A stretch of DNA of 61,526 nucleotides from an uncultured Eubacteriales bacterium (GTDB lineage: Bacteria > Bacillota > Clostridia > Oscillospirales > CAG-272), in NCBI GenBank assembly GCA_905210485.1, contig CAJLXA010000005.1, forward strand, positions 1-61,526, given 5' to 3'. The notes under the pieces were generated by a model, which saw nothing but the letters and a program-made list of their open reading frames with translations, searched no databases and was not told the origin of the DNA. Below, piece after piece: positions 7,591 to 16,218 of this stretch. A program made the translations under genes and the position numbers. How positions within the stretch are numbered: the first letter of the stretch is position 1; the number at the start of each line of letters is the position of its first letter.

Positions 7591-8859
7591 TCAGTCGATC
7601 TTTATATATTCGTCGCGTCCGGCGCCGACCGACACGTATTCAATCTTGCAACCGACGGCTTTTTCGATATAGCGGATATATTTTTTTGCCGCTTCGGGAA
7701 GTTCGTCATAGTTCCGGCAACGGGAGGTGTCGCCGAATCCGTCCATATATTCGATGACCGGTTTCGCGCGCAAAAGACGGTCGCCCGTCGGGAAATCGGT
7801 CGTTTTCACGCCGTCTATTTCATAGGCGGTACATACCGGAATTTTGTCGAGGTAAGCGAGAACATCGAGTTTTGTAAGCGCGATGCTTGTGGCGCCCTGC
7901 ATTCTGACGCCGTAACGGGAAGCCGGGACATCAAAAGGGCCGACGCGGCGCGGTCTGCCGGTTGCGGCGCCGTATTCACCGCCCGCCGCACGGAGTTTTT
8001 CGGCTTCTTCACCGAACATTTCGACGGTGAACGGTCCTTCACCCACGCAGGTGGAATAGGCTTTCATGATGCCGACGGTGCTGTCGAGACGTACGCCGGG
8101 GATGCCCGCGCCGATCGGCGCATAGGAGGCCAGCGTGGTGGAAGAAGACGTATAAGGATAAATACCGAAGTCGATGTCCCGGAGCGCGCCGAGCTGCGCT
8201 TCAAACATGATGTTTTTCCGATCGGCCACAGCCTGTTCGAGAAAAACGGTCACATCGGTGATATAAGGCGCTATTTTTTCGCCGTAGTGACGGAGCCATT
8301 CCATCATGTCTTCGGTTTTGACGGGAGCGTGTCCGTAGCCGGTGACGGTAATGTTTTTCCATTCCACAATGTCGCGCACTTTTTCTTCCAGTGTGTCCAT
8401 GTGAAGAAGGTCAGCCATGCGGATCCCTTTTTTCATGTATTTGTCCGCATAAACGGGGGCGATGCCGCGGCGCGTCGAACCGAATTTTTTATCGGCGAGA
8501 CGCTCTTCTTCCATTATATCCTGCATTTTGTGATAAGGCATGCAGACGATGGCTTTGTCGCTGATTTTCAGATTGTCGGGCGTGATCTTTATTCCTTTAT
8601 CGGTCAGCGATTTTATCTCGCCGACAAGGTGTTCGAGGTCGATGACCATGCCGTTGCCCATAACATTGACGGTGGTTTCGCGGAGAATACCGGACGGCAG
8701 GAGATTCAAAATGAATTTACCCTTGTCGTTTACAACGGTATGACCTGCGTTGTTGCCGCCCTGATAGCGGCAGATGATGTCGTAATCGGAGGACAGAAGA
8801 TCGACCATCCGGCCTTTTCCTTCGTCACCCCAGTTGATTCCCACGATGGCTGTAAGCAT
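7591..8859 (-). CDS. purA: Adenylosuccinate synthetase
   Basis: This 422-residue enzyme joins IMP and aspartate with GTP to give adenylosuccinate, the first step from IMP to AMP. The GTP-binding loop G-D-E-G-K-G is at residues 11-16 and the following G-G-N-N-A-G-H-T block is intact. Length is typical of bacterial PurA. It is the last gene of a minus-strand operon and lies 31 bases after purB, the next enzyme in the same branch, with an AGAGG ribosome-binding site. Confidence 0.97.
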   Translation of the reverse strand: MLTAIVGINWGDEGKGRMVDLLSSDYDIICRYQGGNNAGHTVVNDKGKFILNLLPSGILRETTVNVMGNGMVIDLEHLVGEIKSLTDKGIKITPDNLKISDKAIVCMPYHKMQDIMEEERLADKKFGSTRRGIAPVYADKYMKKGIRMADLLHMDTLEEKVRDIVEWKNITVTGYGHAPVKTEDMMEWLRHYGEKIAPYITDVTVFLEQAVADRKNIMFEAQLGALRDIDFGIYPYTSSSTTLASYAPIGAGIPGVRLDSTVGIMKAYSTCVGEGPFTVEMFGEEAEKLRAAGGEYGAATGRPRRVGPFDVPASRYGVRMQGATSIALTKLDVLAYLDKIPVCTAYEIDGVKTTDFPTGDRLLRAKPVIEYMDGFGDTSRCRNYDELPEAAKKYIRYIEKAVGCKIEYVSVGAGRDEYIKID

Positions 8860-8890
8860 ATGAATGTACCTCTTTCATTTAGATTCCGTA

Positions 8891-10321
8891 TTACACGTTG
8901 ATTCCGGCGTCGACCGTACCGAGCGACGCGCGGTTTTCGGAAAGTACGCGGCGTACTTCGGCTATGTAATCTTCCGTCTGACGCGCCGCGCATCCCGTGA
9001 AAACACTTTCTTTTATAATGGCGTCGATAGCGGCGCGGTCAAGTCCGAAGATGGGATCGGCGGCGATGCGGCAAAGCAGGTCGTTGTCCGCGCCGTCCTG
9101 TTTCACGGCCTTTCCGGCCGCCACGGCATGGCGACGGATTGCTTCGTGAAGCGTCTGACGGTCGCCGCCTTTTTTCACACAGTACATGAGAATGTTTTCC
9201 GTGGCCATAAAAGGCAGTTCTTCCCGCAGATGTTTGGCAATCACGCGCGGATAAACGGTGATGCCGCGTATGACGTTGATATACAGGGTCAGGATGCCGT
9301 CCGTTGCGAGGAAGGCTTCGGGAATACTGATACGGCGGTTGGCGGAGTGGTCCAGCGTGCGTTCAAGCCATTGCGTTCCCGCCGTCATGGCAGGATTCAT
9401 GGTATCCGCTATTACGAAACGGGCAAGCGAGGATATGCGTTCGCTGCGCATGGGATTGCGCTTGTACGCCATGGCGGACGAGCCTACCTGACCGGCTTCA
9501 AACGGTTCGTCGAATTCTTTCAGATGAGAGAGCAGACGGACGTCGCCGGAAAATTTCTGGGCGCTCTGCGCGATGCCGGACAGAACGGATAATGTAAAGT
9601 AGTCCACTTTTCGGGTGTAGGTCTGCCCGCTGACGGCATAGGTGCTGTCAAAGCCCATTTTTTCGGCGATCTTTTTCTCCAGCAGTTTGACTTTTTCCCG
9701 GTCGCCGCCGAAAAGTTCAAGGAAACTGGCGCCCGTACCTGTTGTGCCGCGACAACCCAGCAGTTTCAGATTGCCGAGGACAAAGTCGAGATGTTCAAGA
9801 TCCATCATGAGATCCTGCAACCACAAAGTGGCTCTTTTTCCGACGGTGGTGGGCTGTGCCGCCTGAAAATGCGTATAGGCAAGTGTTTCGAGGTCTTTAT
9901 ATTTTTCCGCAAAATCCGCAAGCGACTGAATGGCGTTCAATAAAAGCGTACGGATGCGGAGAAGCGCTTCGCGCTGAAGGATGATGTCGGTGTTGTCGCC
10001 GACATAGCAACTGGTGGCGCCGAGGTGAATGATCGGCTTCGCTTCCGGGCAGACGGCACCGTAGGCATAGATGTGCGCCATGACGTCATGACGGACTTCC
10101 TTTTCACGCCGATCGGCAACAGCATAGTCGATATCTCCGATATGCGCTTTCATCTCCGCAATCTGTTCGTCCGTGATGTCAAGTCCCAGTTCCTTTTCGC
10201 TTTCGGCAAGGGCGACCCAAAGGCGCCGCCACGTGGAGAACTTGCGGTCATCGGAGAAAATTTCCTGCATTTCGCGCCCTGCATAACGACGGCAGAGCGG
10301 GTTTTCATAAGTATCGTGCAT
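8891..10321 (-). CDS. purB: Adenylosuccinate lyase
   Basis: This 476-residue member of the fumarase/aspartase superfamily acts twice in purine synthesis: it splits SAICAR to AICAR and adenylosuccinate to AMP, releasing fumarate each time. The superfamily signature is seen as S-S-A-M-A-Y-K-R-N-P-M-R-S-E, containing the flexible catalytic Ser loop. The H-L-G-A-T-S segment and the T-H-F-Q-A-A-Q-P-T-T block carry the general acid/base His residues. The gene starts 6 bases after the pyrG stop and precedes purA. Confidence 0.97.
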   Translation of the reverse strand: MHDTYENPLCRRYAGREMQEIFSDDRKFSTWRRLWVALAESEKELGLDITDEQIAEMKAHIGDIDYAVADRREKEVRHDVMAHIYAYGAVCPEAKPIIHLGATSCYVGDNTDIILQREALLRIRTLLLNAIQSLADFAEKYKDLETLAYTHFQAAQPTTVGKRATLWLQDLMMDLEHLDFVLGNLKLLGCRGTTGTGASFLELFGGDREKVKLLEKKIAEKMGFDSTYAVSGQTYTRKVDYFTLSVLSGIAQSAQKFSGDVRLLSHLKEFDEPFEAGQVGSSAMAYKRNPMRSERISSLARFVIADTMNPAMTAGTQWLERTLDHSANRRISIPEAFLATDGILTLYINVIRGITVYPRVIAKHLREELPFMATENILMYCVKKGGDRQTLHEAIRRHAVAAGKAVKQDGADNDLLCRIAADPIFGLDRAAIDAIIKESVFTGCAARQTEDYIAEVRRVLSENRASLGTVDAGINV

Positions 10322-10327
10322 GATGAT

Positions 10328-11935
10328 TCATCCTTTATTCCGATGTAAAAGCGCGGCTTCGATAAAACCGCGGAACAGGGGGTGCGCTTTGTTCGGGCGG
10401 GATTTGAATTCGGGGTGATACTGTACGCCGACATGAAAAGGACGGTCGGTAAGTTCCACCGTTTCCACAAGGCGGCCGTCGGGCGACATACCCGAAAGCG
10501 TAAGGCCGGCATTTGTCAGAATCTCACGGTAGTCATTGTTGAATTCATAGCGGTGACGGTGGCGTTCGGAAATTTCGGCAACGCTGTAGCAACGCGCCAT
10601 GGTGGTACCGGGTTTGATCTCGCAGGTGTAAGCGCCGAGGCGGAGTGTGCCGCCTTTGTCGATGTCGTCGCTCTGGCCGGGCATGAAGTCGATGACTTTA
10701 TGCTTGCAGGATTCGTCAAATTCGCCGGAGTGCGCGTCTTTAAGTCCGGCCACATTCCGCGCATATTCGATAACGGCAATCTGCATACCGAGGCAAATGC
10801 CGAAATAGGGGATATGGTTTTCGCGTGCGTATCTGGCGGCGAGAATCATGCCCTCTATACCGCGACCGCCGAATCCGCCGGGAACGATGATACCGTCAAG
10901 ACCAATGAGCTTGTCCCTGTAGTCGGCTTCGGTCAGTTCTTCGGAATCTATCCAGTGAATGGCAATGTCCGCGCCGAGTGTGTAACCGGCATGGCGAAGG
11001 GCCTCCGCCACCGACAGATACGCGTCGTGAAGCTGAACGTATTTACCGACGAGGCCGATGTCCACCTTGACTTTGCGCGCCTTGATGCTTTCCACCATAT
11101 GCGTCCATTCCGTAAGATCCGGTTCTTTTGTTTCAAGACCCAGTTCGCGGCAGACCACGCGGGAAAAATCGGATTTTTCCAACATCAGCGGCGCTTCGTA
11201 AAGGCAGGGAAGCGTTATATTTTCAATCACACAGTCGGGTTTGACATTGCAGAACAGAGAAATTTTCTTGAAGATGGAATCTTCGAGCGGTTCGTCACAG
11301 CGCAGAACGATGATGTTCGGATTGATACCCATGCCCTGAAGTTCCTTTACGGAGTGCTGTGTCGGCTTTGATTTGTGCTCGTCCGAACCGCGGAGGAAGG
11401 GGACAAGCGTTACATGAATGAACAGGCTGTTTTCACGCCCGACTTCAAGGGAGATCTGGCGCACCGCTTCGAGAAACGGCTGGGATTCGATGTCGCCGAT
11501 GGTGCCGCCGATTTCGGTGATGACAACGTCGGCGTCGGTCTGCTTGCCGACGCGGTAAACAAAGGCCTTGATCTCGTCTGTAATATGCGGTATGACCTGT
11601 ACGGTCGAACCGAGGTATTCGCCGCGGCGTTCTTTATTCAGTACATTCCAGTAGACTTTACCGGTCGTGAGATTGGAAAATTTATTCAGATTTTCATCAA
11701 TAAAGCGTTCGTAATGGCCGAGGTCGAGGTCGGTTTCCGCGCCGTCTTCGGTGACGTAAACTTCTCCGTGCTGGTAGGGACTCATGGTGCCGGGGTCAAC
11801 ATTGATATAGGGATCGAGTTTCTGCGCGGCGACTTTGAGGCCGCGCGCTTTCAAAAGACGTCCGAGGGAAGCCGCCGTGATGCCTTTGCCGAGGCCGGAC
11901 ACTACGCCGCCGGTCACAAAAATGTACTTTGTCAT
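10328..11935 (-). CDS. pyrG: CTP synthase
   Basis: This 535-residue enzyme aminates UTP to CTP with glutamine and ATP. The N-terminal synthetase domain opens with T-G-G-V-V-S-G-L-G-K-G-I. The C-terminal class I glutamine amidotransferase domain carries the nucleophile Cys in G-I-C-L-G-M-Q and the His-Glu pair in Y-H-P-E-F. It is the third gene of the operon, 14 bases after the ANTAR regulator gene. Its glutamine dependence fits its position behind glnA. Confidence 0.98.
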   Translation of the reverse strand: MTKYIFVTGGVVSGLGKGITAASLGRLLKARGLKVAAQKLDPYINVDPGTMSPYQHGEVYVTEDGAETDLDLGHYERFIDENLNKFSNLTTGKVYWNVLNKERRGEYLGSTVQVIPHITDEIKAFVYRVGKQTDADVVITEIGGTIGDIESQPFLEAVRQISLEVGRENSLFIHVTLVPFLRGSDEHKSKPTQHSVKELQGMGINPNIIVLRCDEPLEDSIFKKISLFCNVKPDCVIENITLPCLYEAPLMLEKSDFSRVVCRELGLETKEPDLTEWTHMVESIKARKVKVDIGLVGKYVQLHDAYLSVAEALRHAGYTLGADIAIHWIDSEELTEADYRDKLIGLDGIIVPGGFGGRGIEGMILAARYARENHIPYFGICLGMQIAVIEYARNVAGLKDAHSGEFDESCKHKVIDFMPGQSDDIDKGGTLRLGAYTCEIKPGTTMARCYSVAEISERHRHRYEFNNDYREILTNAGLTLSGMSPDGRLVETVELTDRPFHVGVQYHPEFKSRPNKAHPLFRGFIEAALLHRNKG

Positions 11936-11949
11936 ACAGGTTCACCTTC

Positions 11950-12534
11950 TTATTGATATGTTTTGATTATGGTTTCCGCGACGGTACGTTTGGTTACGCA
12001 ACGATCCATCGCTGTTTTTTCGATATAACGGTGTGCGTCGGGTTCGGTCATCTTCAACTGTTCGATGAGCAACCATTTCGCACGGTTGACAAGACGGATT
12101 TCCTCCATCTTTTCTTCAAGACTTTCCGCTTTTCTCGCCATGCGGCGCAGGCGCTCGCGTGTGGCGGCGAGAAGAAGCAGAGATTGCGTGACGGTTTGCG
12201 GGGGAGAGGGTTTCGGAATTACGAGAACGCCGTATTCGGTCACCTTTCCGGATATATCCGCGTAATGCTCCGCGCGGACGAAAAGCATGATGCCGGTTTC
12301 GCCGTCGCGGCTGAGGTCAAGAGCAAGGCGCGTTCCGAATTCGTCGGGAAGCGGCGTATTGATGAGAACAAAATCGTAGGAATGTTCAAGCGCCATCCGA
12401 CGGGCGTCGGTAACGCTTTCCGCAAGGTCGATCGGGTCATAACGGCTTTTCGGCAACAGTTTCTTTACGGAGGAAGTGAATTTTTCGGACGCCGATACCA
12501 GTAGAACGCTGTACACGGATGCGCAAAATTCCAT
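11950..12534 (-). CDS. ANTAR-domain RNA-binding antiterminator, receiver-like N-terminus
   Basis: This is a 194-residue protein. Residues about 8-118 have the layout of a response-regulator receiver (D-F-V-L-I-N-T-P-L-P-D-E at the phospho-site region), but the usual phospho-acceptor Asp seems to be Asn (L-I-N-T). A coiled-coil linker follows (E-R-L-R-R-M-A-R-K-A-E-S-L-E-E-K). The C-terminal ANTAR domain (about 130-190) has the N-R-A-K-W-L-L-I and M-T-E-P-D-A-H-R-Y-I motifs. ANTAR proteins bind hairpins in nascent RNA and prevent termination. It sits directly after glnA with an AAGGAGG ribosome-binding site. The leaders of glnA and ilvE are the natural candidate targets (inference). Confidence 0.88.
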   Translation of the reverse strand: MEFCASVYSVLLVSASEKFTSSVKKLLPKSRYDPIDLAESVTDARRMALEHSYDFVLINTPLPDEFGTRLALDLSRDGETGIMLFVRAEHYADISGKVTEYGVLVIPKPSPPQTVTQSLLLLAATRERLRRMARKAESLEEKMEEIRLVNRAKWLLIEQLKMTEPDAHRYIEKTAMDRCVTKRTVAETIIKTYQ

Positions 12535-12584
12535 AAATTCCTCCTTTTTATATAGCGGTTATCAATAAGGGGCAATGCCGGCGG

Positions 12585-13799
12585 TTACTGTTTGCCGCAG
12601 TATTCCCGGATCAGATGTTCCGAAAGAACGGTTTTCACAAAATCATCGTGAAGCGCCGCCTTTTTGGCCTCCTGCCATGTTGCGGGAAGCGGCGTTTGTG
12701 CGGCGGCCTCTTTTGCCGGGAGATTGTATAGATTCTTGTCTTCCGGCGAGGGAAGAACGAGGCGGTTTTCAATACCGTCAAGGCCGGCGCAGATCAGAAG
12801 TGCGAGCGCAAGGTAAGGGTTGCAGGACGGGTCGGGAGATCGGAGCTCGGCGCGTTTGTATTCGCCTTCGGCGGCGGGAATACGGATCAGTTGGGAGCGG
12901 TTCTCGGCCGACCACGAAACGTATTTCGGCGCTTTGTCCTTTCCGAGACGACGGTATGAGTCGTCCGACGGATTGAGAAAGGCCGTAAGGCCGGAGATAT
13001 GACGGAGGATACCCGCGGCGGCAAACGCCGTCATGTCTTCGCCGTTTTTCTTCTTGGCCGAAAAGTTGATATGCATACCGTTTCCGGGTTTATCGGAAAG
13101 CGGCTTCGGTGAAAAATCGGCGAAAAGGCCGTTCCGCGAGGCAACGGTACGGACGACCGTACGGAAAGTGGCGGCGTTATCCGCCGCGGAGAGGGGATCC
13201 GAATAGCGGAAGTCGATCTCGTTTTGCCCCGGTCCCTCTTCATGGTGGGAACTTTCGGGAAGAATCCCCATCTGTTCCAGAGTAAGACAGATTTCGCGGC
13301 GTACGTTCTCCCCTTTGTCTTCGGGGGCGATGTCCATATAACCGGCATGGTCATACGGCTCTTCCGTCGCGTTGCCGTTTTCGTCGCATTTAAAAAGGTA
13401 GAATTCCATTTCCGAACCGAAAGCGAAGGAAATGCCCGCCTCTTCGGCTTTTTTCACGGCGGCTTTCAGAACGGCGCGGGTGTCATACTTAAACACGGTT
13501 CCGTCCGGATGGCGGATATCGCAGAACATTCTGACGACGCGGCCGTGTTCCGGGCGCCACGGAAGAACCGACAATGTGGCCGGATCCGGGTGCAGAAACA
13601 GGTCGGAATGTATATCGGTACCGAAACCGGCTATCGCAGAACCGTCGACGGCGATTCCGTAGCGGAATGCCCGCTCCAGTTCCGACGGCATAACCGACAC
13701 GTTTTTCTGTTTTCCGAAGACGTCGCAGAACGCAAGACGGATAAACTTCACGTCTTCTTCCGCAATGTATTGCGTGATCTCGTCAGGGGAGTAATTCAT
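12585..13799 (-). CDS. glnA: Glutamine synthetase, type I
   Basis: This is a 404-residue GSI protein, shorter than the usual 440-470. It makes glutamine from glutamate, ammonia and ATP. The N-terminal beta-grasp segment (F-C-D-V-F-G-K-Q-K-N), the G-S-E-M-E-F-Y-L-F metal-binding strand, the G-P-G-Q-N-E-I-D block and the G-N-G-M-H-I-N-F block are intact. The start is ATG at 13799 (MNYSPDE), because GAGGAAAC lies 6-7 bases upstream; a longer reading to 13862 would run through the leader hairpin. I see no adenylylation-loop tyrosine segment, as in the GSI-alpha type. It is the first gene of the operon leading to purA. Confidence 0.94.
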   Translation of the reverse strand: MNYSPDEITQYIAEEDVKFIRLAFCDVFGKQKNVSVMPSELERAFRYGIAVDGSAIAGFGTDIHSDLFLHPDPATLSVLPWRPEHGRVVRMFCDIRHPDGTVFKYDTRAVLKAAVKKAEEAGISFAFGSEMEFYLFKCDENGNATEEPYDHAGYMDIAPEDKGENVRREICLTLEQMGILPESSHHEEGPGQNEIDFRYSDPLSAADNAATFRTVVRTVASRNGLFADFSPKPLSDKPGNGMHINFSAKKKNGEDMTAFAAAGILRHISGLTAFLNPSDDSYRRLGKDKAPKYVSWSAENRSQLIRIPAAEGEYKRAELRSPDPSCNPYLALALLICAGLDGIENRLVLPSPEDKNLYNLPAKEAAAQTPLPATWQEAKKAALHDDFVKTVLSEHLIREYCGKQ

Positions 13800-13814
13800 G
13801 CAGTTTCCTCGCTT

Positions 13815-13885
13815 CCTCAAAAATAAAGGCATCCATTCAAAAAATGGGGATACTTCCGCCAAACAATGAATGAACGCCTTTGCTC
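13815..13885 (-). promoter_or_regulatory. glnA leader hairpin (attenuator; glutamine-riboswitch-like core)
   Basis: In the minus-strand RNA, AAAGGC-GTT-CATTCA pairs with TGAATG-GAT-GCCTTT, and the stem is followed by ATTTTT, so it can act as a terminator. The loop contains GGCGGAAGTA, which resembles the conserved core of the glnA (glutamine-I) riboswitch. A flanking GGCGUUCA / UGGAUGCC helix could serve as P1. The P2 and P3 helices are weak, so the match is partial. The alternative is an ANTAR target. Confidence 0.5.
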
Positions 13886-13899
13886 ACTAACAGTTTATA

Positions 13900-13928
13900 A
13901 TTATATCACTATGTATTCTCGCTGTCAA
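13900..13928 (-). promoter_or_regulatory. Sigma-A promoter of glnA
   Basis: TTGACA (13923-13928, minus strand), 17 bases, TATAAT (13900-13905). Confidence 0.88.
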
Positions 13929-13978
13929 TATCCCTGTCAATACTTTTTGAAAAATCGCAAAAATTTTCGGAAAATGTC

Positions 13979-14007
13979 TTGACAAACCGAAAAGGGCGCT
14001 GTATAAT
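13979..14007 (+). promoter_or_regulatory. Sigma-A promoter of the ilvE-panE-glnN cluster
   Basis: TTGACA (13979-13984), 17 bases, TATAAT (14002-14007). It is divergent from the glnA promoter 50 bases away. Confidence 0.88.
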
Positions 14008-14013
14008 ACATAC

Positions 14014-14130
14014 CATAAAAGGCAACGGCGTCTTTGAGGATACCCTCATCGGCGCCGCTTTTCCGTTAATCGAATATAAGAAGGCAAAGAAGTCTTCGGA
14101 TCTGTGTCCGGGGACTTCTTTCTTTTTTAT
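14014..14130 (+). promoter_or_regulatory. ilvE leader: structured hairpin plus intrinsic terminator
   Basis: A first hairpin (14017-14062) pairs AAAAG / CTTTT, CGGCG / CGCCG and TGAGG / CCTCA around a 4-base loop. A terminator follows (14086-14128): AAAGAAGTC-TT-CGGA and its wobble-containing complement close a 6-base loop (TCTGTG) and are followed by TTTTTT. The ilvE start is 58 bases later. The layout, one structured hairpin and then a terminator, indicates attenuation. No T-box sequence and no leader peptide rich in branched-chain codons was seen. Confidence 0.65.
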
Positions 14131-14185
14131 AATATCCGGCGGTTACGGCGTTCGTTTACGGACATACTGAAAAAGAGGTGTATAA

Positions 14186-15196
14186 ATGATGAAAACAAGT
14201 ACAGTCACGGGATTTGCTTATCACAGAATAGGCAAGCGGTATGTTGCGGTCTACCGCAACGGGAAATGGGAGAAAGGTCGTCTGACGCGTAATGCCAACA
14301 TCACGCTGAATGAATCGGCCTGCGTTCTGCAATACGCGCAGACCTGTTTTGAAGGTTTGAAAGCCTATCGGACGGCGGACGGCCGCGCCGTTTGCTTCCG
14401 CCCCGATCTCAACGCGGCGCGACTCCATGATTCCTGCCTGCGAATGATGATCCCGCCTCTTCCCGAAGGTATGTTTGAAGAAGCGGTGCGCATGGTGGTA
14501 AAGGCAAACGAAAAGTATATTCCCGATTATGAAAGCGGCGGCTCCCTGTACCTGCGCCCTTATATTTTCGGAACAAATGCCGTGATCGGTGTGAAGCCGG
14601 CAACCGAATTTGAATTCCGCGTCTTTGCAACGCCGGTCGGTTCGTATTTTCACGGCGGCATGAAACCGCTTCGTATCCGCATTTCCGATTTCGACCGTGC
14701 GGCACCGCACGGAACGGGGCATATCAAGGCGGGACTTAACTATGCGATGAGTCTGTACGCCATTGCTGACGCACATGATAAAGGGTATGACGAAAACCTG
14801 TATCTGGATTCCGCAACGCGTACCTATGTGGAGGAGACAGGCGGCGCGAACGTAATCTTCATTACAAAAGAGGGAACGCTTGTCACGCCGAAATCGGACA
14901 CGATTCTGCCGTCCATCACGCGGCGGTCGCTTCTGTATGTGGCGGAGCATTATCTCGGTATCAAGGCGGAAGAGCGGAAAGTGCGCGCCGATGAACTCGG
15001 CGATTTTGCGGAATGCGGTCTTTGCGGTACGGCGGCGGTGATCTCACCGGTCGGAACGATTGACGACCACGGAAAAGAATATCACTACGGGGTGAAAGAT
15101 CCGGAGCAGTCGGTCATTATGAAACTGTATCATACGCTGCTTCAGATCCAACACGGTACGGAAAAAGCTCCCGATGGGTGGATTATGGAAATCTGA
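14186..15196 (+). CDS. ilvE: Branched-chain amino acid aminotransferase
   Basis: This 336-residue fold-type IV PLP enzyme transfers amino groups between glutamate and the 2-oxo acids of leucine, isoleucine and valine. The PLP-binding Lys181 is in H-I-K-A-G-L-N-Y. The G-L-K-A-Y-R segment (58-63) and the E-E-T-G-G-A-N substrate loop match long-form BCATs. The start could be the first or second Met codon (14186 or 14189); an AAGAGGTG box lies upstream. It is the first gene after a promoter and leader terminator, and heads a nitrogen-assimilation cluster, which ties it to glutamate supply. Confidence 0.93.
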   Translation: MMKTSTVTGFAYHRIGKRYVAVYRNGKWEKGRLTRNANITLNESACVLQYAQTCFEGLKAYRTADGRAVCFRPDLNAARLHDSCLRMMIPPLPEGMFEEAVRMVVKANEKYIPDYESGGSLYLRPYIFGTNAVIGVKPATEFEFRVFATPVGSYFHGGMKPLRIRISDFDRAAPHGTGHIKAGLNYAMSLYAIADAHDKGYDENLYLDSATRTYVEETGGANVIFITKEGTLVTPKSDTILPSITRRSLLYVAEHYLGIKAEERKVRADELGDFAECGLCGTAAVISPVGTIDDHGKEYHYGVKDPEQSVIMKLYHTLLQIQHGTEKAPDGWIMEI

Positions 15197-15241
15197 AACG
15201 GAAATTCCCGGCACATGCCGGAAGATTGAACGGAGAAAAAT

Positions 15242-16159
15242 ATGAAGATCGGCATTATCGGCGCCGGCGCGATGGGATGTCTTTACGCCGCCATGCTTTG
15301 CGAAAAACACGAGGTAACGCTGTTTGACGTGAACCGTACGGTGGTGGATGCGCTGAATCGCGACGGCATCAGAATGCAGTCGCCCGCGGGCGACGAAAAA
15401 GTATACAGGATTCCGGCCGTGATGAGCGGCGAGGGGAAAAAGGCGTTTGATCTGGTCATACTTTTTGTGAAAGATACGGCAAGTGAGGCGGCGCTTACGT
15501 CGAACTCCATACTGATCGGTGAACAAACGCTGTTGCTTACGCTTCAAAACGGTATGGGGAATGATACAATAATGGAACGTTTCGTTCCGAAAGATCGGAT
15601 TCTTCTCGGAACGACCAAACACAATTGTGTGACGCTTTCTCCGGGTGTGATTTATCATTCCGGCGCGGGCGTTACGCATATCGGGTCGCTGTCCGGGAAT
15701 CATGAGGCCGCAGGATGGGCGGCAAAGTCATTCCGGGACTGCGGGATCGAAACGGAGGCGTGCGAAGATGTGCGGCGCCTTCTGTGGCAGAAACTGTTCG
15801 TCAATATGACCGTAAATCCGATTACGGCTATTCTGGACAGCGAAATCAGCGTGATCCGGGACGATCCGTATGCCCATGCATTGTCGCGGACTCTGATCGA
15901 CGAAGCGGTCGCCGTGGCTGCGGCGGACGGCGAAAAATTTGCGTCGGAAGACGTATTTTGCGACGTTATGAAAACGGTGGACGGTTTTTCCCGCGGCCGT
16001 TCGTCCATGTGGCAGGATATTTCCCACGGAAGAAAGACCGAAATTGATTTCATCAACGGCGCCGTAGTAAAACTGGGTGAAAAATATCACATTCCGACGC
16101 CGTGCCACGCGGCAATCGTACAACTGGTGCACGCAAAGGAATCTCTGGTAAAACAGTAA
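15242..16159 (+). CDS. panE: 2-dehydropantoate 2-reductase (ketopantoate reductase) family
   Basis: This 305-residue NADPH-dependent reductase of the ApbA/PanE family has the Rossmann motif I-G-A-G-A-M-G at residues 6-12. The central Lys lies in the T-T-K-H-N region, and the C-terminal S-M-W-Q-D block is typical of the family. In the canonical pathway it makes pantoate for coenzyme A. No other pantothenate genes are adjacent, so a related 2-oxo-acid reductase is possible. It lies 45 bases after ilvE with a GGAG ribosome-binding site and is probably co-transcribed. Confidence 0.85.
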   Translation: MKIGIIGAGAMGCLYAAMLCEKHEVTLFDVNRTVVDALNRDGIRMQSPAGDEKVYRIPAVMSGEGKKAFDLVILFVKDTASEAALTSNSILIGEQTLLLTLQNGMGNDTIMERFVPKDRILLGTTKHNCVTLSPGVIYHSGAGVTHIGSLSGNHEAAGWAAKSFRDCGIETEACEDVRRLLWQKLFVNMTVNPITAILDSEISVIRDDPYAHALSRTLIDEAVAVAAADGEKFASEDVFCDVMKTVDGFSRGRSSMWQDISHGRKTEIDFINGAVVKLGEKYHIPTPCHAAIVQLVHAKESLVKQ

Positions 16160-16218
16160 TTTTATCAAATAAAAAGCAAACTAATGTTTTCATATTAACA
16201 GAAAAGGCGGAATAAAAA

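Noticed and set aside
13800..13862. Longer N-terminus of glnA
   Set aside because: It would translate through the leader hairpin, while ATG 13799 has a good ribosome-binding site and aligns with GSI.
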